Assembly: GCF_003725955.1 (NCBI RefSeq) | Contig: NZ_QIBZ01000001.1 | Coordinates: 174,939-238,938, forward strand | From: Slackia isoflavoniconvertens | GTDB lineage: Bacteria > Actinomycetota > Coriobacteriia > Coriobacteriales > Eggerthellaceae | Direction of reading: 5' to 3' | Length of the DNA stretch: 64,000 bases | Part shown: positions 52,271 through 61,900 of the stretch, in pieces | Position numbering within the stretch: position 1 is the stretch's first letter | Layout of the letters: each line of letters begins with the position of its first letter | Notes under the pieces: generated by a model | What the model was told of the DNA's origin: nothing | Seen by the model: only the letters and a program-made list of their open reading frames with translations | Databases searched by the model: none | Made by a program: the position numbers and the translations under genes

Positions 52271-53562
52271 TGGCAATGCTGCTTAAGAACGCCCGCGTTA
52301 TCGATCCCCAGGTTGAGCTCGACTGCGTGTGCGACGTGTTGGTCGAAGATGGCAAAATCGCCCAGGTGGGCGAGGGCATTGCCGCCGAAGGCGCCGAGGT
52401 GAAAGACCTTACGGGCAAGGTACTCGTGCCCGGCCTTGTCGACATGCATGTGCATCTGCGCGAACCCGGCTATGAGTTCAAAGAAGACATCGCGAGCGGC
52501 ACGCGCGCGGCTGCCCATGGCGGCTTCACGGGCGTTTGCTCTATGCCCAATACCGATCCCGTTGCCGACGATGGCGCGGTTATCGAATACGTGAAGAGCC
52601 GCGCTGCCGAGGTTGGCAAGTGCCGCGTGTACCCGTCGGGCGCCATCACCCACGGTCTGAAGGGCGAGATCATCGCCGAGATGGGCGACATGGTAGCCCA
52701 TGGCGCCGTTGCCTTCACCGATGACGGCAAGGGCGTGCAGGACGCCGGCATGATGCGTCGCGCCATGGATTACGGCAAGATGTTCGGCAAGGTTTTCATG
52801 GCGCACTGCCAAGATAACGGCCTTGTCGCCGACGGCCAGGTCAACGAGGGCGTCGTTTCCACGCGCCTTGGCATGCTCGGCTGGCCAGCTGCAGGCGAGG
52901 AGCTCGAAATCGCTCGCGACATCCAGCTGTGCGAGCTCACGGGCTGCCCGTTGCACATTCAGCACATCACCACGGCCAAGGGCCTCGAGATGGTTCGCAA
53001 GGCCAAGGAATCCGGCCTGCCCGTGACCTGCGAGGTTACGCCGCATCACCTCTTCCTTACCGAAGATGCGCTGACCGATGCCTATGAAACCAACTTGAAG
53101 GTGAACCCGCCGCTGCGTACCGCCGCCGATGCCGCCGCTCTTATCGAGGGCGTTAAAGATGGCACGGTCGACGCTATCGTCACCGACCATGCGCCGCATG
53201 CTGCATGGGAGAAGGCTCGCGAATTCGAGCTCGCGCCCTTTGGCATGACGGGCCTCGAGACGAGCCTTGGCCTGGTGCTTACGAACCTCGTTGAGCCGGG
53301 CATCATCGACCTGTCCGACATGGTCGACCTCATGGCTGTTGCTCCGCGCGATATTCTTGGCCTGGAGCCGGTGAAGATCGCCGAGGGCAGCGTCGCTGAC
53401 ATCACCGTGTTCGACCCGAGCGTCGAATGGACCGTGGCCGTCGACGACTTCTGCTCGAAGGCGCACAATTCCGGCTTCGTCGGATGCGCGCTCAAGGGCC
53501 GCGCGACCGACGTGTTCGTCGGTGGCGAAGCAACGCTTTGCGACGGCGCTATCGTCGAATAG
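52270..53562 (+). CDS. pyrC: dihydroorotase (class I)
   Basis: Cyclises carbamoyl aspartate. VDMHVHLREPGYEFKEDIASGTRAAAHGGFTGVCSMPNTDP holds the HxH zinc ligands. LHIQHITTAKGLEMVRKAK, CEVTPHHLFLTED and VDAIVTDHAPHAAWEK supply the other ligands and the catalytic aspartate. At 430 residues it is of the long class I type. The ATG overlaps the pyrB stop; the codon two further in (MLLKN) is a possible start. A hairpin and a 106-base gap separate it from pyrK. Confidence 0.96.
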   Translation: MAMLLKNARVIDPQVELDCVCDVLVEDGKIAQVGEGIAAEGAEVKDLTGKVLVPGLVDMHVHLREPGYEFKEDIASGTRAAAHGGFTGVCSMPNTDPVADDGAVIEYVKSRAAEVGKCRVYPSGAITHGLKGEIIAEMGDMVAHGAVAFTDDGKGVQDAGMMRRAMDYGKMFGKVFMAHCQDNGLVADGQVNEGVVSTRLGMLGWPAAGEELEIARDIQLCELTGCPLHIQHITTAKGLEMVRKAKESGLPVTCEVTPHHLFLTEDALTDAYETNLKVNPPLRTAADAAALIEGVKDGTVDAIVTDHAPHAAWEKAREFELAPFGMTGLETSLGLVLTNLVEPGIIDLSDMVDLMAVAPRDILGLEPVKIAEGSVADITVFDPSVEWTVAVDDFCSKAHNSGFVGCALKGRATDVFVGGEATLCDGAIVE

Positions 53563-53610
53563 CAAACATGTGCGCGGGCGGAATCGTGGCTCGCTCGCGT
53601 ATGATATATC

Positions 53611-53638
53611 GGGCAAAGGCGCGCATGCGCCTTTGCCC
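53611..53638 (+). terminator. perfect hairpin between pyrC and pyrK
   Basis: GGGCAAAGGCGC-GCAT-GCGCCTTTGCCC is a perfect 12-bp palindrome without a following T-run. It is more likely an mRNA processing or stability element than a full stop, since pyrKDF belong to the same pathway. Confidence 0.45.
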
Positions 53639-53668
53639 TCGTCTGTATTATGAAGTGAAGGGTTTTCC

Positions 53669-54463
53669 ATGTGTGAATGCGAAGCGCATAACGGCACCCC
53701 GGCGTTTGAGGAGCGCGCATGCGTAGTCTCGAACGAGAACCTGGGTCCACGCCTGTATAAAATCACGCTGGCCGCTCCGAAAACCGCTGCGGCCATTCGT
53801 CCCGGCCAGTTCGTTCACATGCTGCTGCCGGGCTTCGGCGCCCATATTCTGCGCCGTCCGTTCTCGGTGTATGCCGCCAAGGGCGACAACGTCGAAATCA
53901 TCTACCAAACGGTGGGCGAGGGCACGGCGTATTTGACCGAGGTTGAGACGGGCGCCGTATGCTCGCTTATCTCGCCTTTGGGCCGTGGTTGGCAGCCGAG
54001 CGAGGGCAAAAGCCTCATCGTGGGCGGTGGCGTGGGCGCCGCGCCTTTGTTCATGTTCACCGAGCAGCTCGTGCGCGAAGGCCGTGAGGTCGAAGTTGTG
54101 CTTGGTGCCCAAACTGCCAGCATGATGGTGACGCGTGACGACTATGCGAGCCTGTTGGGCCGCGATCCCATTGTGGCTACCGACGACGGCTCCCTTGGTT
54201 ACGCGGGTTTTTGCACCGAACCTGTGCGCGAAGAGCTTGCGCGCGGCGACTATTCCGCAGTGTATTGCTGCGGCCCCACTCCGCTCATGCGTGCAGTTGC
54301 GGCTATCGCCGAAGAGGCGGGCGTGCCGTGCTGGGTTTCGATGGAAAAGCGCATGGCGTGCGGCGTAGGCGCATGCCTTTCGTGCGTGGTTGAAACGCAG
54401 GCGGGTAAGCGCCGCTCGTGCGTTGACGGCCCGGTGTTCAACGCGAAGGAGCTGGTGTGGTAA
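53669..54463 (+). CDS. pyrK: dihydroorotate dehydrogenase B, electron-transfer subunit
   Basis: FAD/[2Fe-2S] subunit that passes electrons from PyrD to NAD+. The ferredoxin-reductase fold is seen in GQFVHMLLPGFGAHILRRPFSVYA (FAD) and SLIVGGGVGAAPLFMFTEQL (NAD). The C-terminal cluster motif CGVGACLSCVVETQAGKRRSC supplies the four cysteines (C-x4-C-x2-C-x11-C). It has 264 residues. Its presence shows that the PyrD here is class 1B, suited to anaerobic growth. The stop overlaps the pyrD start (TAATG). Confidence 0.95.
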   Translation: MCECEAHNGTPAFEERACVVSNENLGPRLYKITLAAPKTAAAIRPGQFVHMLLPGFGAHILRRPFSVYAAKGDNVEIIYQTVGEGTAYLTEVETGAVCSLISPLGRGWQPSEGKSLIVGGGVGAAPLFMFTEQLVREGREVEVVLGAQTASMMVTRDDYASLLGRDPIVATDDGSLGYAGFCTEPVREELARGDYSAVYCCGPTPLMRAVAAIAEEAGVPCWVSMEKRMACGVGACLSCVVETQAGKRRSCVDGPVFNAKELVW

Positions 54464-55377
54464 TGGCCGTGAATATGCAGGTGAACCTGGGTGGCCTCGT
54501 TATGGCCAACCCCGTGACCGATGCGAGCGGCACGTTTGCCGCCGGTCGTGAATATTCCGACTTCGTGAACGTTGCAGGAATGGGCGCGGTCACCACCAAG
54601 GGCGTTTCGCTCAATGGTTGGGAAGGCAATGAATCGCCGCGCATCGCCGAGACCCCCTCGGGCATGCTCAATTCCATCGGTTTGCAAAACCCCGGCGTGA
54701 AGCACTTGTGCGAGGTCGATTTGCCGTGGCTTAAGAGCCAGGGCGTGCCGGCGATCGTGAACGTGTCGGGCCACAGCCTTGAAGAATACGTTTCCGTGGT
54801 CGAGGCGCTTGAAGAGGACGGTCAGGCCGACGCGTACGAGATCAATATCTCGTGTCCGAACGTTGACGCCGGCGGCCTTACGTTCGGAACGCATGTGCCT
54901 AGCGTCGAACGCGTGGTTTCTGCATGCCGCGAGGCTGCCACTAAGCCCATGATCGTGAAGCTCACCCCGAACGTGACCGACATCACCGAAATCGCGAAGG
55001 CCGCCGAAGCTTCCGGCGCCGATGCCATTTCGCTTATCAACACGCTTTTGGGCATGGCAATCGATGCCCGCACGCGCAAGCCCGTGCTCGCTCGCGTGGT
55101 GGGCGGCCTTTCCGGCCCCGCTGTGAAACCTGTTGCTTTGCGCATGGTGTGGCAGTGCCACAACGCGGTGAAGGTTCCCATTTTGGGCATGGGCGGCATT
55201 TCCACTGCAACCGACGCGGTGGAATTCATGCTCGCCGGCGCTACCGCCGTGGCCGTTGGCACCGCGAACTTCACCAATCCCCATGCGGTCGACGAGGTTA
55301 TCGCCGGCATTGAGGCATATTGTGAAGAGCAAGGCGTCGCAGACGTGAACGATTTGATTGGAGGGCTGCAATGTTAG
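54463..55377 (+). CDS. pyrD: dihydroorotate dehydrogenase B, catalytic subunit
   Basis: FMN enzyme that oxidises dihydroorotate to orotate, using PyrK as partner. NPVTDASGTFAAGREYSDF, TKGVSLNGWEGNESPRIAETPSGMLNSIGLQNPG, EINISCPNVDAGGLTFGTH (with the class 1B catalytic cysteine) and LGMGGISTATDAVEFMLAGATAVAVGTANF are all typical. It has 304 residues from the ATG that overlaps pyrK. It overlaps pyrF by 7 bases. Confidence 0.96.
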   Translation: MAVNMQVNLGGLVMANPVTDASGTFAAGREYSDFVNVAGMGAVTTKGVSLNGWEGNESPRIAETPSGMLNSIGLQNPGVKHLCEVDLPWLKSQGVPAIVNVSGHSLEEYVSVVEALEEDGQADAYEINISCPNVDAGGLTFGTHVPSVERVVSACREAATKPMIVKLTPNVTDITEIAKAAEASGADAISLINTLLGMAIDARTRKPVLARVVGGLSGPAVKPVALRMVWQCHNAVKVPILGMGGISTATDAVEFMLAGATAVAVGTANFTNPHAVDEVIAGIEAYCEEQGVADVNDLIGGLQC

Positions 55378-56081
55378 CAGCATTTGAAAGCATTCCCCGC
55401 GCCGAGCGCGTTATCGTCGCGCTCGACTGCCCCCGTGCCAAGGCGCTCGATCTTGCCGTTGCATTGCAGGGCAAGGCCAAGTGGCTCAAGATCGGCATGA
55501 CGCTGTATTACTCCGAAGGTCCTGCCATCGTCGAGATCTTCAAGCTTTTGGGCTATAAGGTGTTTCTCGACCTGAAGTGCCATGACATTCCGCACCAGGT
55601 CGCAGGCGCTGCCGCATCGGCCGTCGAGGCGGGCGCCGACATGATCACCATGCATGCCGTGGGCGGCGTTCCCATGATGGAAGCCGCGCAGGCCGCCGTC
55701 GACAACACCGGCTGCGACACCGCGACGCTGGCCATCACGGTTCTTACGAGCATGGATGCTGCAACCCTCGCCGCCACAGGTGTCACGCGCGAACTCACCG
55801 ATCAGGTGAAGACGCTCGCCTCGTGCGCGGCCGAGGCCGGCCTTTCGGGCGTTGTCGCTTCTCCGCAGGAAGCCGCTATGCTTCGCGAGCTGCTCGGCCC
55901 CGATGCCCTTATCGTCACTCCGGGCGTGCGCCCTGCGGGCGCCGATTTGGGCGACCAGAGCCGTGTTGCGACCCCGAAGGCCGCATTCGATGCGGGCGCT
56001 TCCCATATCGTGATAGGCCGCCCCATTACCCAGGCTGCCGACCCCGTCGCAGCGTTCGAAGCCATCGTTGCCGAGCTCTAA
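55371..56081 (+). CDS. pyrF: orotidine-5'-phosphate decarboxylase
   Basis: Final step to UMP. VIVALDCPRAKALDLAVAL, the catalytic FLDLKCHDIPHQVAGAA (Asp-Lys-Asp tetrad part), GVVASPQEAAMLRELLG, IVTPGVRPAGADLGDQSRVATPKAA and ASHIVIGRPITQAADP mark the bacterial type I enzyme. It has 236 residues. It is the last gene of the pyr operon; carAB and pyrE are not in the window. Confidence 0.97.
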   Translation: MLAAFESIPRAERVIVALDCPRAKALDLAVALQGKAKWLKIGMTLYYSEGPAIVEIFKLLGYKVFLDLKCHDIPHQVAGAAASAVEAGADMITMHAVGGVPMMEAAQAAVDNTGCDTATLAITVLTSMDAATLAATGVTRELTDQVKTLASCAAEAGLSGVVASPQEAAMLRELLGPDALIVTPGVRPAGADLGDQSRVATPKAAFDAGASHIVIGRPITQAADPVAAFEAIVAEL

Positions 56082-56091
56082 GTTTTCGTTT

Positions 56092-56131
56092 ACCTGTGCA
56101 TTTTGCGATTTAATTCACGAAATGCACAGGT
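56092..56131 (+). terminator. 12-bp inverted repeat after pyrF
   Basis: ACCTGTGCATTT and AAATGCACAGGT are perfectly complementary around a 16-base AT-rich loop. There is no T-run, so either a factor-dependent terminator/RNA end or an operator for mihF. Confidence 0.45.
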
Positions 56132-56197
56132 CAGAGCCTAATATGTTGCCATTTCATAGAGAAAAGCGCAGTATTCGAATAATGCAGAACCGAATTC

Positions 56198-56225
56198 TTG
56201 AATAAGCGGTTTGATGTGCTATTAT
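56198..56225 (+). promoter_or_regulatory. promoter of mihF
   Basis: TTGAAT, a 16-base spacer, and TATTAT lie 52 bases before the mihF start. Confidence 0.65.
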
Positions 56226-56276
56226 GCCGAATCGCCGTCATCGAAGACGGGTTTTTACTGAAGGAGTGAACAACGT

Positions 56277-56585
56277 ATGGCTATCCCACAATTGAGTGCT
56301 GAAGAGCGTCAGGCCGCGCTGGAAAAGGCTAAGGCTGCCCGTATTAAGCGTGCGCAGGTTCGTGACGACCTCAAAAATGGAAAGCTGTCGCTGCAGGACG
56401 TTCTCGCTATGAAAGACGATCCTATCGTTGGTCGCATGAAGGTCTCCACGCTCATCGAAACGCTTCCCGGTTATGGCAAGGCCAAGGCTGAGAAAATCAT
56501 GGGCGAACTCAAGATCGCCGAAAGCCGTCGCCTCAAGGGTCTTGGCGAGCGCCAGGAAGCAGCTTTGCTCGAGCGCCTCGCGTAA
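56277..56585 (+). CDS. mihF: integration host factor, actinobacterial type (mIHF)
   Basis: Nucleoid-associated, DNA-bending protein of Actinobacteria, unrelated to proteobacterial IHF. PQLSAEERQAALEKAKAARIKRAQVRDDLKNGKLSLQDVLA is the conserved N-terminal helix region. STLIETLPGYGKAKAEKIMGELKIAESRRLKGLGERQ is the helix-two-turn-helix that grips DNA. At 102 residues it is the size of Mycobacterium and Streptomyces proteins. GAAGGAG precedes the ATG. The adjacency to gmk and rpoZ is the standard actinobacterial order and supports the phylum assignment. Confidence 0.95.
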   Translation: MAIPQLSAEERQAALEKAKAARIKRAQVRDDLKNGKLSLQDVLAMKDDPIVGRMKVSTLIETLPGYGKAKAEKIMGELKIAESRRLKGLGERQEAALLERLA

Positions 56586-56609
56586 TTCGATTTGAAGAAG
56601 GTCTGTGGC

Positions 56610-57185
56610 ATGCAGCGCAAGGGCAACTTGTTTGTTTTGTCCGGGCCGTCTGGCGCGGGCAAGGGTACGCTGGTCAAGAGGGTTCTTGAGCGCGTGCCCG
56701 ATGCGTGGCTGTCGGTTTCCGACACCACGCGCTCTCCGCGTGAGGGCGAAATCGACGGAGTGCATTACTTCTTCGTCGACGATGCCGAGTTCGACCAGCT
56801 GGTCGAAACGGGCGGTTTTCTCGAGTGGGCTCGTGTCCACGAGAATCGTTATGGAACGCCTCGCGCTCGCGTCGAAGAGCACATGGCCAAGGGCGGCCAA
56901 GTGCTTCTCGAGATTGACGTGCAGGGCGGTTTCCAGATTCGCGAGCAAATTCCCGAGGCCCATCTCGTGTTCATCGAGCCTCCGTCGCTCGAAGTGCTCG
57001 AAAGCCGGCTTCGTGGCCGCGGCACCGACTCCGAAGAAAGCATTGCCGTGCGTATGAAGAACGCGCGGGTGGAGCTTTCGCATAAAATGGAGTATGATAA
57101 GCAATTCGTGAACGATGATCTCGAAGCATGTACCGATGAATTGGTCGCATACATCGAGAGCCAAGCTAAGATGTGCGAGGAATAG
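56610..57185 (+). CDS. gmk: guanylate kinase
   Basis: Phosphorylates GMP to GDP. LFVLSGPSGAGKGTLVKRVLE is the P-loop. SDTTRSPREGEIDGVHYFFV and FLEWARVHENRYGTP bind GMP. LLEIDVQGGFQIRE is the Walker B-like segment and RGRGTDSEESIAVRM the lid. ATG 56610 follows GAAGAAGG at a ten-base spacing and gives 191 residues; an in-frame TTG six codons upstream is less likely. It lies between mihF and rpoZ, with only 3 bases to rpoZ. Confidence 0.96.
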   Translation: MQRKGNLFVLSGPSGAGKGTLVKRVLERVPDAWLSVSDTTRSPREGEIDGVHYFFVDDAEFDQLVETGGFLEWARVHENRYGTPRARVEEHMAKGGQVLLEIDVQGGFQIREQIPEAHLVFIEPPSLEVLESRLRGRGTDSEESIAVRMKNARVELSHKMEYDKQFVNDDLEACTDELVAYIESQAKMCEE

Positions 57186-57188
57186 CAA

Positions 57189-57449
57189 ATGAGCATTATC
57201 GACCCTGAAATCGACGTCCTGCTCGACGAAACCGACAACGACCGCTTCCTGCTGTGCGCTCTGGCGTCCAAGCGCGCCCACGATATCAACGACATGATGC
57301 GTGGCCAGCGCGATCGCGCCATCCAACTTTCCAGCGCTGTCGAAATCGCCAAGGCGAATCACGTGAAGCCGCTTTCCATGGCTTTCGCTGAAATCGCTCG
57401 CGGTGAGGTTTCCTTCGATCCCGAGACGATCGATATCAAAGAGCACTAA
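57189..57449 (+). CDS. rpoZ: RNA polymerase omega subunit
   Basis: 86-residue assembly chaperone of the RNA polymerase beta' subunit. DNDRFLLCALASKRAHDINDM and KPLSMAFAEIARGEVSFDPE match the omega fold; omega from Gram-positives likewise has a short C-terminus. The ATG follows GAGGAA three bases after the gmk stop, so gmk-rpoZ are co-translated, a near-universal pairing. A strong terminator follows. Confidence 0.95.
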   Translation: MSIIDPEIDVLLDETDNDRFLLCALASKRAHDINDMMRGQRDRAIQLSSAVEIAKANHVKPLSMAFAEIARGEVSFDPETIDIKEH

Positions 57450-57481
57450 GCGTTTATGCGCATAAGCGCACCTGCGCACCG

Positions 57482-57512
57482 GGCCCTCTTCCGTTGAAGA
57501 GGGCCTTTCGTT
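57482..57512 (+). terminator. intrinsic terminator of mihF-gmk-rpoZ
   Basis: GGCCCTCTTC-CGTT-GAAGAGGGCC, a perfect 10-bp stem, followed by TTTCGTTT. A second hairpin (CTGGGATGC/GCATCCCAG, 57516-57539) stands just before thiI. Confidence 0.82.
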
Positions 57513-57569
57513 TGCCTGGGATGCCCTTGTGCATCCCAGCCCAACAAGAGACGAGAGAAAGCGACTCCG

Positions 57570-58787
57570 ATGCATTTTCAGCGAATCACGCTCGTGCATT
57601 ACCATGAGCTTGGCCTGAAGGGCCATAACCGTGCCACGTTCGAGAAGCGCCTTATGCGCAATTTGGAAGTGCTGCTCGAAGATGCGCCCGTGCATGAAAT
57701 CACGCGCATTTCCGGCCGCGTGCTCGTGGTTTACGATGCGGCTGCGGGCGCCGACGCTCCCGCGAAGGCTGCGCAGCTTATCGCGCGCGTTCCCGGCGTT
57801 GCCCGCGTAAGCTGCGGCTTTGCGAGCGAGCGCAATATGGACGATATTTGCGAGGCGGCGCATCAGGCACTCGGCGAAGCGGGCGATTTCTGCACGTGGA
57901 AGGTCGTCGGTCGCAGGAATCACACCGATTTCCCCATCGATTCTATGCAGATCAACCAAATCGTGGGCGAGCATCTATGCGGGCTTTTCCCCGATAAAAA
58001 GGTGAAGATGAAGGGCGCCGACGTCGAAGTGCATGTCGAGGTCGTGCAGGGCATGGCATATGTGTACGCGCAAACCATGCGCGGCGTGGGCGGTTTGCCG
58101 GTCGGTACGGCTGGCAAAGTGGTGTGCCTGCTTTCTTCGGGCATCGATTCGCCCGTTGCCATGTGGCGCATGGCTCGCCGCGGTGCGACGTGCATCGCGG
58201 TGCATTTCTCTGGACGCCCCCAAACGGCTTCGACGTCTGAATATCTGTCCGATGATATTTGCCGCGTGCTTGAGGAATTCGGCGGCGTGGCGCGCATGTA
58301 TGTGGTGCCCTTCGGCGATTACCAGCGCGAAATCGCCATGCGTGTGCCTCCCGCGTTGCGTATTGTCATCTATCGTCGCTTTATGATGCGCATCGCTGAG
58401 CGCATTGCGCGTCGTGAGGGCGCAAAGGCGCTGGTCACGGGCGAGAGCCTGGGTCAGGTTGCGTCGCAGACGCTCGATAACCTTGCCGCGACGAGCGATT
58501 CGGTGAAGATGCAGATCTTCCGTCCGCTTATCGGCTGCGACAAGCTCGAGATTATCGAAGACGCCAAAAAGCTCGGCACGTTCGAGATTTCGAGCCAAGA
58601 TGCGCCCGACTGCTGCACGCTGTTTATGCCGCGCGCGCCCGAGACGCACGCGAAGCTGCGTGATGTATATGACGCGGAAGCCGATTTGATTTTCGACGAG
58701 TGGTCCGATGAAATCATGGACGCGCTCGAGGTGCACGATTACCGTTGCCCCCAATCGTATTTCGGCAAGAAGGCGAAGGAAAACTAG
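57570..58787 (+). CDS. thiI: tRNA 4-thiouridine sulfurtransferase (no rhodanese domain)
   Basis: Adenylates U8 of tRNA and inserts sulfur; in some bacteria it also serves thiazole synthesis. An N-terminal ferredoxin-like/THUMP region (about 1-165) includes VHYHELGLKGHNRATFEKRLMRNLE and TWKVVGRRNHTDFPIDSMQINQIVG. The PP-loop is CLLSSGIDSPVAMWRMARRG (about residue 187). ALVTGESLGQVASQTLDNL and DAPDCCTLFMPRAPETHA (conserved catalytic Cys) follow. It ends at 405 residues without the rhodanese domain of E. coli ThiI, as in most Gram-positives, so sulfur must come from a separate cysteine desulfurase. It is monocistronic. Confidence 0.95.
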   Translation: MHFQRITLVHYHELGLKGHNRATFEKRLMRNLEVLLEDAPVHEITRISGRVLVVYDAAAGADAPAKAAQLIARVPGVARVSCGFASERNMDDICEAAHQALGEAGDFCTWKVVGRRNHTDFPIDSMQINQIVGEHLCGLFPDKKVKMKGADVEVHVEVVQGMAYVYAQTMRGVGGLPVGTAGKVVCLLSSGIDSPVAMWRMARRGATCIAVHFSGRPQTASTSEYLSDDICRVLEEFGGVARMYVVPFGDYQREIAMRVPPALRIVIYRRFMMRIAERIARREGAKALVTGESLGQVASQTLDNLAATSDSVKMQIFRPLIGCDKLEIIEDAKKLGTFEISSQDAPDCCTLFMPRAPETHAKLRDVYDAEADLIFDEWSDEIMDALEVHDYRCPQSYFGKKAKEN

Positions 58788-58881
58788 CTCGCCACATTCG
58801 GGACGATGCGTTTTGCCCGATGGGCGATAACGAAACGGCATCAAATATAAATACCCTGCAGAATTGGCCCTTGCGTCCATT

Positions 58882-58928
58882 TTAATTGAACACTGTGTTG
58901 TATTTTAATTAACGCATTGTTCAATTAA
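58882..58928. promoter_or_regulatory. inverted-repeat operator region before the activase gene
   Basis: TTAATTGAACA (58882-58892) and TGTTCAATTAA (58918-58928) are perfect complements 25 bases apart. A smaller palindrome AACACTGTGTT (58889-58899) overlaps the left arm. The block is far more AT-rich than its surroundings and ends two bases before an ATG. This is the kind of site a TetR-type repressor binds, and a truncated tetR lies at the end of this transcript. Confidence 0.55.
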
Positions 58929-58957
58929 CCATGAATGAATTGGATTGCAAGGGCCCT

Positions 58958-61900
58958 ATGACTGAAATGACTGCGGCGCAAAGCCGGAATTTGCATGTTG
59001 GAATCGATATCGGATCGACTACGGTGAAGGCCGTCGTGCTCGATGCCGATACGAACGAAGAGCTTTTTGGCGTGTATCGTCGCCACGGCTCTCAGCAGAT
59101 TCAAGCAACGTTGCGGGTGCTTGATGAAATCGTTGCGCGCTTTCCTCTCTCCCATATTCGCTGCGCTTTGTGCGGATCGGGCTCGGAGGACATCGCGCGC
59201 GGCATCGGCGCTCCTTTCATTCAAGAGGTTGTTGCGGGCGCTACGGCGGTTCGCGCGCTGTATCCGCAGGCGAATTGCACTATCGAGCTTGGCGGGCAAG
59301 ACGCGAAGATGATTTTCTTCCGCCACGATGAATCTGGCGTGCAGGAACTCGGCGACATGCGCATGAATGGCAGCTGCGCAGGCGGCACGGGCGCGTTTAT
59401 CGACGAGGTCGCCGAGGTTTTAAGTATTCCCGTCGAGCAATTCAACGAATACGCCGAGGCGGGCATGCGCACCTATGACATTTCGGGTCGATGCGGCGTG
59501 TATGCCAAAACCGATATTCAGCCGCTTCTAAACAATGGCGTCTCAAAGTGCGATTTGGCGCTTTCAACATTTCATGCCATTGCCAAACAAACACTTGGCG
59601 GTTTGGCTCAGGGGCTCGATGTGAGGGCGCCTATTGTGTTCATGGGCGGGCCGCTCACGTTCAATCCTCGTCTCATCGGCGTCTTTAAGGAGCGCTTGGG
59701 CCTTTCAGACGACCAGGCTCTCATTCCCGATCATCCTGAAACCATGGTCGCGCGAGGCGCGGCGCTCTCGCTTTCCGATTTGTTTGCCGCAGAAGACGCG
59801 AGCCTTTGCATCGAGCATGCTCGCGTCGCGCTTTCTGAGCTCGAAAGTTCATTTGAGGCGCAGCCTACCGATGCGCCGCTGTTCGCGAATGCGGAAGAGA
59901 AGGCCGATTTCGAGGCGCGCCATGGAAAGCTTGCGGAATGCGGCGGCGTTGCTCGTGCGCGTGAACTCTGCGACTCGAATCGCTCGCTGCGCGTGTGGCT
60001 TGGCATTGATTCGGGCAGTACTACGACCAAGCTCGCCCTTGTCGCAGACGACGGCGAGGTCATTGATAGTTTTTATGCGTCCAACGAAGGCGAGCCGCTC
60101 GCTATTGCCCGCGATGCCCTTATCGCTTTGCGCGATCGATACGCTTCGGCGGGCATTCAACTCGATATCGCGGGCGTGGGCGTGACTGGCTACGGAGAAG
60201 ATTTGTTCGCGAGCGCATTATCGGCCGATTGCCATACGGTCGAGACGGTCGCCCATGCGCGTGCCGCGCGCGCGTTCGTTCCCGATGCGAGCTTCATTCT
60301 CGACATTGGCGGTCAGGATATGAAGGCCATGTGGGTCGAAGACGGCATCGTGCGCGACATCGTGGTGAATGAGGCCTGCTCGAGCGGCTGTGGGTCGTTT
60401 CTCGAGAACTTCGCGCAATCGCTCGGCATTCAAACGAGCGATATTGCGCAGGCAGCATTTCGAAGCGAGCATCCCGCGCATTTGGGCAGCCGCTGCACCG
60501 TGTTTATGAACAGCTCTATTGTGAGCGAGCAAAAAAATGGGCGTACCCCCGACGATATCATGGCGGGCTTGTGCCGATCGATTATTGAAAACGTGTTCAC
60601 GAAGGTCATTCGCGTTTCAAACCTCGACTCGCTTGGCGATCGCATTGTGGTGCAGGGCGGCACGTTCGCCAACGACGCCGTGCTGCGGGCGCTTGAGGTG
60701 TATGTGGGGCGCAATGTGGTGCGTGCGCCGTACCCGGGCCTTATGGGCGCAATTGGCTGTGCGCTTATCGCACACGATCGCAGCACGGGGGAGAAAAGCT
60801 CGTTTATTGGGCTTGACGCCCTTGATGGTTTCGCGTTCACGACGCAGGCCAACGTTCCCTGTGACAAGTGCGCGAATCGGTGTGCGCGCACGGTGGTGTC
60901 GTTTTCTGACGGTCGCGCGTTTGTGACGGGGAATCGATGCGCGCGCGGGGAGATATCCACGCCAGCATTTGAATCGCATGCTGCAGGGGCGGTATGCAAG
61001 AGGGTCGCCACGCCCGTGAACCTGTTTGCGGTGCGCCAGCGCCTTCTGTTTAAAGAATGGCCCACGCGCCCGCTGTGCACGAAACGCCATATAACCGTGG
61101 GCCTGCCTCGCGTGTTGGCCCTGTGGGACACTGCGCCGTTTTGGACGACGCTTTTGCGCGCGCTGGGCTTCGATGTGGAGCTTTCGAGCTTGAGCACGCG
61201 GAAAATGTACGAAGACGGTTTGCCCTCGGTCACGTCTGACACGGTATGCTTCCCGGCGAAGGTCGTGCATGGACATGTGCGCCAGCTCGCTCGCATGAGG
61301 GTCGATCGCATCTTCATGCCCATCATCACGACGGTGCCAACCGAGAATCGTGCCGAAACGAGCGTCTCGATGTGCGCCGTGGTGAAGGGTTACCCCATGG
61401 TGGTCAAAAGCAGCGACGACCCGGCACGCACGTGGAACGTGCCGTTCGACACGCCGCTATTCCATTGGTTTTCAACGGCCGATCGCGATCGCCAATTGTG
61501 CGCGTATCTGCGCGAGACATTCGACATCGACGAAGATATGGCGCGCGAGGCAATTCGCATGGCAGATGATGCCCAGAAGAGCTTCAAGCGCGAGCTTGTC
61601 GAGCGGGGCGCCGCCACTCTCGATGCCGCTCGCGAGGCGGGCGCCTATGCGGTTGTGCTTGCGAGCCGACCCTACCACAACGATCCGCTCGTGAACCATC
61701 GCCTTCCTGAGCTGTTCTGCAAATTGGGCATTTCGGTTTTGCCGCCCGATGCGGTGCCGCATATCGAGGACGTCGATTTGTCGGCGAGTTTGATTGATGT
61801 GGTAAATAACTTCCATGCCCGTATGCTTGCGAGCGCCGTGCTCGCCGCCGAAAGCCCGAATTTGGAATACGTTCAGCTCGTAAGCTTCGGTTGCGGGCAC

